From contig JAGKQI010000061.1 in NCBI GenBank assembly GCA_018806915.1, positions 434,001 to 498,000 of the forward strand: a DNA stretch of 64,000 nt, given 5' to 3'. Below, one piece after another: positions 58,880-64,000 of this stretch; the first letter of the stretch is position 1; every line of letters starts with the position of its first letter. The position numbers and the translations under genes are program-made. The notes under the pieces are model-generated. The model was given only the letters and a program-made list of their open reading frames with translations. It searched no databases and was not told the DNA's origin. Origin of the DNA: Phytophthora colocasiae (Eukaryota; Oomycota; Peronosporomycetes; Peronosporales; Peronosporaceae).

Positions 58880-61208
58880 GTAGTCCGTGCCGCACGTACG
58901 GCTTCAACCGCCCGACGTAGAAGGTCGGGTGGAGCCTCATGCTGGACGGTATGTCCAGCCGGTACGCGTTGCCGTGCCGTTCAAGTACTTTGAACGGCCC
59001 AATGAATCTTGGAGCAAGCTTGCTTGCTCCAAAGTCAGACACTGCATGTTTAGGCAGGTTTAGTGTAGCTAACAAAACTAATGAACCCACTTTGAATTCA
59101 TTTATGTTGCCCCTACCAACATTATCAGCGTTCAGCTTCTGTCGATCGACAGAAGCTGCGATAGCATCCTGGACAAACCGTATAACGGCTTGTCTTCGCT
59201 GGACAAAGTCTAGCGCACCCGAGCTGAATTCATTCAGCTTGTCGCCCTTGTCAGCAGCAGGCCCTGCATGCTCGCTATCATCTCTCATGTCTGTGCCCGG
59301 AACAGTCATCGCGCGCTCGTTCCTGCTCGAACGAGACGTCGCACGCGTCACCGCAGCTGATAGTGTGCTGCTATCAGTTGCATTCTGCGGTTGTTCAGAC
59401 GCAACCGTAGATCCTCCCCCACTTAAGGAGGAAGCTACCCCGCCGAGCATGCTCGGCAATCGTGGATGCCTCATGGCGTTCACGTAGAACGGTGTATGCC
59501 CTGTCGAGGCATGCACCGAGTTGTTGATAGCAAACTCTGCCATCGGCAAGCACTCGCTCCAATGCGGGAACGAGTGAGCGTAGCTCTTCAGCGTGTCACC
59601 CAGTACGCGGTTGACACGTTCGGTCTGTCCGTCCGTCTGCGGATGATCCGCAGTCGACATTGATAATTGTGAACCAAGAAGTGTAAACACTTCTTGCCAG
59701 AACCGCGCTGTGAAGCGTGGATCACGGTCCGACACAATGTCGAGCGGCATGCCATGGTGTTTGAACACCATGTCAACAAACAGTCGCGCAGTCTGCGCGG
59801 CTGTAACAGTAGCCGGGACGGCAGCAAGATGAACCATCTTGCTGAATCGGTCCACAAAGACAACGATGCCCGTCCTCCGCTTGCTGTCAGGCGGAAGACC
59901 GAAGACAAAGTCCATGGACATGGACTGCCAACACTCCGACGGAGTCGGTAGTGATTGAAGAGGAGCCTGCGAGAATTGCGCAGGCTTCACGCGTTGACAA
60001 ACCTCGCAAGCACGGACGTACTTGCGCACCCACTTGTACTGGTGGTGCCAGTAGAAGTCACGCGTGAGAAGAGTGTATGTCTTCTCACGACCCGGATGCC
60101 CTGCCGTAGGGGCATCGTGATACTCGAACATGATCCTCAACCGGAGGTCATGATCATTCGGAACGACAATGCGATCCGCATTGTCGTCTACTGCACTGTA
60201 CAACAGTAGGCCTTCGTGTACACGATAGCGGTGTACACGAGCTCGAAGATGAGGGGTTAGCTTCCGACGTGCCACGTCGGAAGGTGCTACGAGGAACTGC
60301 AGCAGCCCCTTCGCGTCTGCATCCCTTGCATGCGCGTTCTTCACGTCGTCAATCAACGTTGACGACGGCACACTTGTCCTCACGACGCCAACAGCGTTGG
60401 CGTCGACCGTCTCTGCATAGTCAGGTCGACGCGATAACGCGTCGGCCACTACATTGAGTCTTCCGGGTTTGTACTCCACCCGGAAGTTGTACTCCGCGAA
60501 GAAGGACAACCATCTCGCCATACGTTGCGAGATGTGCGGCGACTTAATCGCCGTACGCAATGATGCGTGGTCTGTATAGACCACGAACGGTCTACTCCCA
60601 AGTAGATACACTCGGAACTTTGCGAGTGCATACTTCATGGCAAGGAGCTCCTTGTCATGTACGGGATAGTTACGCTCAGCTGGCTTCAGCTGACGCGATT
60701 GATAGTAGACTACACGATCACGCCCTTCGTGATCGTGTTGCATCAATGCACATCCGATTGCAAAGTCGGATGCATCGCACACTACGTGGAATGGACGATC
60801 TTGGTCCGCCACGGCCAAGATCGGCGCTTCAGTCAAGCCCTGCTTGACTGCACCGAATGCATCCTCGCACTCGGTCGTCCAAATCCACTCAGCTTCTTTC
60901 TTGAGAAGCTGTGACAACGGGCGAATCTTGCCCGCATAGTTCTCCACGTACTTGCACAAGTACGTGGCAAGCCCAAGGAACTGCCTCAGTTCCTTCACAT
61001 TGGATGGCGTGGGCCATTCATTGATCACTCTGACCTTCTCTGGGTCAGGGCGCACGCCGTCTTTCCCCACGAGACACCCCAGCACGGGTATCTCGCTCGC
61101 CCCGAAGATACACTTCTTCAGGTTCGCATAGAGCTTATGTTTCCTCATAAGCTCTAGCAGCTTCCGGAGATGCACCTTGTGCATCTCAATGTCCGTCTTC
61201 CCGTTCAT
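58386..61208 (-). pseudogene. A2 pol: RT thumb, RNase H, integrase and chromodomain (one stop)
   Basis: One frame with a single TGA at 58818-58820 (A1 has CGA there). Covers the RT end (GKDGVRPDPEKVR), RNase H with CDASDFAIG, the KELLAMKYAL Glu and YTDH, and integrase with HHCC, MDF, VSDRDPRF and DGQTERVNR. The GPY/F-like region continues as HPTFYVGRLKPY where A1 is interrupted by D. After the TGA the frame continues to a chromodomain (WIVERIVAHK, RICWRGFPPHRDTWE) ending at 58386. Bases 58386-58879 are shared with the antisense ORF. Confidence 0.9.
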
Positions 61209-62953
61209 GGACGAACACGTCGTCGAAGTAGCTCGGTGCGAAGTCGCGCACCGAGCGCAATAGATGTGTCACGCATCTATTGAACGTCGCAGGGGCGTTC
61301 TTAAGCCCCTGTGGCATGACGAGCCACTCCCAAAGCATACCGCTTGGAGTGCTTACCGCTGTGAGAGGGATGTCCCTCTCACGCATGAGGATTTGATAGA
61401 ATCCATCACGCAGATCTAGAGCACTGAAGATAGTGCTCAAGGCCATCGAATCGATGATAACATCTTTTCGCGGTATCGGCGTCTGCGCCGGTATCGTCGC
61501 ATCGTTCAGCTTGTTATACGCATGAACGATGCGCCAGCCGCCCTGTGGTTTCTTCACACAGAACGTTGGAGCACTGTGCGGGGACTTTGACTCCCGCACT
61601 TGACCTGCAAGACGACGACTTTCAAAGAAGTCGTCGATCGCTTGCACTTGTTCACGCGGCAGTGGCCACTGCCGTGTAACACAGTACTTCGTGCCCGGCA
61701 CGAGATCAATCTCGTGCTGTACGCCCTATCCTTCGGAAGTTCCGAAGGAATCTCGTCCGGGAGTACATCCTTGTACTCCCGCAGAACTTCGTAGTAGGGA
61801 CTCGACCTCAACGAGTCCCAACTCTGCTCTTCGAAGCGCTGCTTCTTAGTCTTCGCACTGAGGGAGTCATCACCCTCAGTGATCCCATCGACGACGAGCT
61901 GCTTCAGCTCTTCGGCCTCGCGCTCCACTCTCTCGATATCCGAGAGAATGCAAATTTGTTCGATGCGTCCATCGTACAAGTCTCGCGCGAAGCGCTTCCA
62001 ACTCATCGTTGGAAGTGCGGTCAACGCCGACGCACACGTCGGCGGATTCTCCAACCGCATCCTCTGGTACTGTAACCCAGTACCAGTACGTGTCAAGACG
62101 TTCAACGTCTCGACACTCGGTGTCTGCACTGCAGATACACCCGTCTCAGTCCCGGACTGAGACTCGCGCAGCTCCCTGAGCTTGCGCCGCGAAGATCTAC
62201 CGTGGAGCCCGGCTCCAGGCGCTCCACGTCCAAGGCATCGCACCTTGGACGGGACGTTATCGCAATCGTCAGCGGATTCCTTCCGCTGACTCGCACTATC
62301 AAGCCCTGCTTGAGTGCCGCTCATCGCGTGCAGCGCTGCCGCACGTGAGCACGCAGGTTGTTCGGGTGCTGGGCGTTTGCAACCGCCAGCACCTCCTGCC
62401 GCGCAGTCGGTTCCCTGAACCGCTGCGCCTCCATCCGCTCCCGGAGCGGATGAAGCAACCCCATCGTCGACTCCCGGAGTCGACGTGCTCTCGCTAGCTT
62501 CCTGCGCTAGCGAGTGTTCGCTTGTACACATATCATCCGTTCCCAGAGCGGATGTACGATCGCTAGTTCCCGGAACTAGTAGCGACTGTTCGCCTATACA
62601 CGTCTCATCAGCTCCCGGAGCTGATGACCGATCGCTAGTTCCCGGAACTAGCAGCGAAGCGCCAGTGGCGTCAGCTCCCAGAGCTGACGCACGCCTTTCG
62701 GTTCCCCGAATATTATTTGCTTCGTCAACTCCCAGAGTTGACGCGACGTCGTCGGCGCGACCCTTGGGGCTTGAAGTACCTCCAAGGATACCGGTAATAC
62801 CGGTATTTTACCTTCTCTCAGGTGAATGCGATTCACCTGACCATCACTCATGTGACAAACATCATTCAGATGTTTATGCGTCAGGTGATTCACATTCACC
62901 TGACCATCACTCATGTGACCGCGACCCTTCGGCTCAGATTTCTGAGTCGACAC
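61186..62953 (-). pseudogene. A2 pol: linker and RT, in several frames
   Basis: Three overlapping frames (62953-62648, 62531-61554, 61701-61186) carry the protease-RT linker and the RT to SYFDDVFVH. Breaks: near 62770, a one-base loss near 61735, and an 11-bp loss near 61205, where A1 has GCAGCCGGGCTG-type sequence. The catalytic box and QGLKNAPATF motif are intact. Confidence 0.85.
62430..62745 (-). repeat. Hairpin array in the A2 linker (about ten units)
   Basis: Same NGG-loop hairpins as A1 2567-2830, with two or more added units (for example ATCAGCTC-cgg-GAGCTGAT and an extra ACTAGTTC-type unit). One unit has diverged arms (CATCCGCTC with GAACGGATG). Confidence 0.82.
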
Positions 62954-64000
62954 ATTATTTTTCTCCCAACGTCGCTCGGAGTCGTTGATGGTCGCCGGCG
63001 GCGATCGGAGGCAGCGGCGGCCGCTGCTGCCTCAACTGGGGATCCGCATGCACCGGCCGGTGCATGTGTAGCACTGACAGGGCCATCGCTCTCTGTCGCG
63101 CATGTGTTGTTGAAGCGTACGAGCGTACGCTTCTCCCAGTTGATCACCGGGTCATGCCGTGCAAGCCACGGCATGCCTAATACCAAGTCGAACTTATCGT
63201 CTAGATCCAAGACGATAAGATCTTCTACAAACGTCCTTCGTTTGTAAGAGAAGCACACACGGACTACGCGCTTCTCAGTCCTCACGGTGGCACCTGTTGC
63301 CAACCGCACCTCCAACACGCCGCGAGGCGTGTCGGCCTCCTTGAAGTCAAACCTACGAAGACTTCCCTGCCGAACAAAGTTGTTCGACGCGCCCGAGTCC
63401 ACTAGGGCACGAAGAGAGTTCGCTCTCTTCGACATCACGTTCAGGATGACAAGGTTTGGCTTGTCATCTTGCAGCTTACAGCGAGAAACCTTCTCGCTGG
63501 GGGCAGCAGTCCTCATCGTCGCGTGTCCAAGCTCGACACGCGAGACTGCATCACCAGTAGGACGCCCCGCGCCTACTGGTCCTTGGCGTTTTTTTGAACG
63601 CCCGCCCGCTGTGCACTCGCGTGCATAGTGACCGATGTTACTACACTTGTAACATCGAACCTTGACGTTCTTACGCTGCTGTTGACCAGCAGTCGTAGCA
63701 CTCGAGAGGTCCATAGGTTCCGGACCTCCCGTCTTCGCAACGGGACGCGCCGGCTTTGGCGCGTTCGCATGGAGTTTAGCTTGACGCCGGCTAAACTCCT
63801 CTTGCATTGCAAGGCTGATCGCCTCTTCGAGAGTATTCGGATACTCTCGGAAGCGATACGTCTTGACGGGACCATCTCTTAGTCCCTTCATGAACGTGAC
63901 GACCTTGGTCGCCTCGTCGATCGGGTTGGCCACTATGTTCGATACCAAGTATCGAGCACGCTGGGCAAAGGTGTGAACATCATCCTTGCCCTGCTGCAGA
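62911..64000 (-). pseudogene. A2 gag C-terminal half fused to protease, cut by the window edge
   Basis: Open from the edge through the Retrotrans_gag region (KVVTFMKGLRDGPVKTY) and the zinc knuckle CYKCSNIGHYAREC. It then continues without a stop into the protease (LRALVDSGASNNFV), because the A run has seven bases here (63590-63596) against six in A1. Ends by a frameshift near 62950 in the linker. Shows that gag and protease are in one frame in this copy. Confidence 0.87.

Larger units (their letters stand above)
56771..64000 (-). mobile_element. Element A2, second A copy, running off the window edge
   Basis: Begins with a 460-bp LTR in reverse orientation, then the antisense ORF (plus strand) and pol, protease and gag (minus strand). 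Colinear with A1 without the D insertion. Frame breaks near 61205, 61735, 62770 and 62950, one stop in pol (58818) and one in the antisense ORF (57938). The 5' LTR lies outside the window. Confidence 0.93.

Overview
The window is almost entirely LTR retrotransposon sequence from a eukaryote, most likely an oomycete of the Phytophthora type. Three things point there. The polymerase genes carry integrase-linked chromodomains of the kind common in oomycete Ty3/Gypsy elements. Two families carry a second, archaeal-type RNase H, known from oomycete Gypsy groups (Chronos, Archon). A 16-nt match to the oomycete Inr/FPR core promoter precedes the only host-like gene. No rRNA, tRNA, CRISPR array or bacterial-type operon was seen.

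Layout. Positions 1-252 and 26025-26172 are the two halves of one 79-bp tandem repeat array in front of a small gene (26227-26766). The array is split by Gypsy element A1 (253-26024; 460-bp LTRs, TSD CTGAC). A1 is itself split inside its integrase by giant element D (6293-23820, minus strand, 1.9-kb LTRs, TSD TACC). From 26.8 to 29.2 kb lies an AT-rich island with small, densely packed genes resembling large DNA virus sequence, including a family B DNA polymerase relic. Element C (integrase and 3' LTR at about 29.24-32.08 kb) is inserted there. C is split by B1 (32080-46105, minus strand). A 1.66-kb piece of C lies inverted at 46106-47769, followed by B2 (47770-56770, plus strand). B2 is cut by a second A copy, A2 (56771 to the window edge, minus strand).

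Gene logic. B and D share one plan: ORF1 - gag - (-1 frameshift) - protease/RT/degenerate RNase H/archaeal-type RNase H/integrase/chromodomain - then a long ORF on the OPPOSITE strand starting 55-105 bp inside the 3' LTR. A has the same antisense ORF in the same place, and there its C-terminal third overlaps the chromodomain end of pol on the other strand. The antisense proteins (515, 945 and 1094 aa) are unrelated at a glance, but all combine basic NLS-like patches, acidic stretches and a coiled coil. This recurrent antisense gene is the best candidate for an undescribed system.

A second layer is compositional. Each family is saturated along its whole length with its own short signature: codon-scale perfect hairpins in A, GATC in B (36 in 1.2 kb counted, about 5 expected), and a degenerate TCTGGTGAAC-type 10-mer in D. 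The signatures cross LTR, UTR and coding sequence on both strands and are not explained by the encoded proteins.

All calls come from reading the sequence; family similarity was judged by motif, not by database search.
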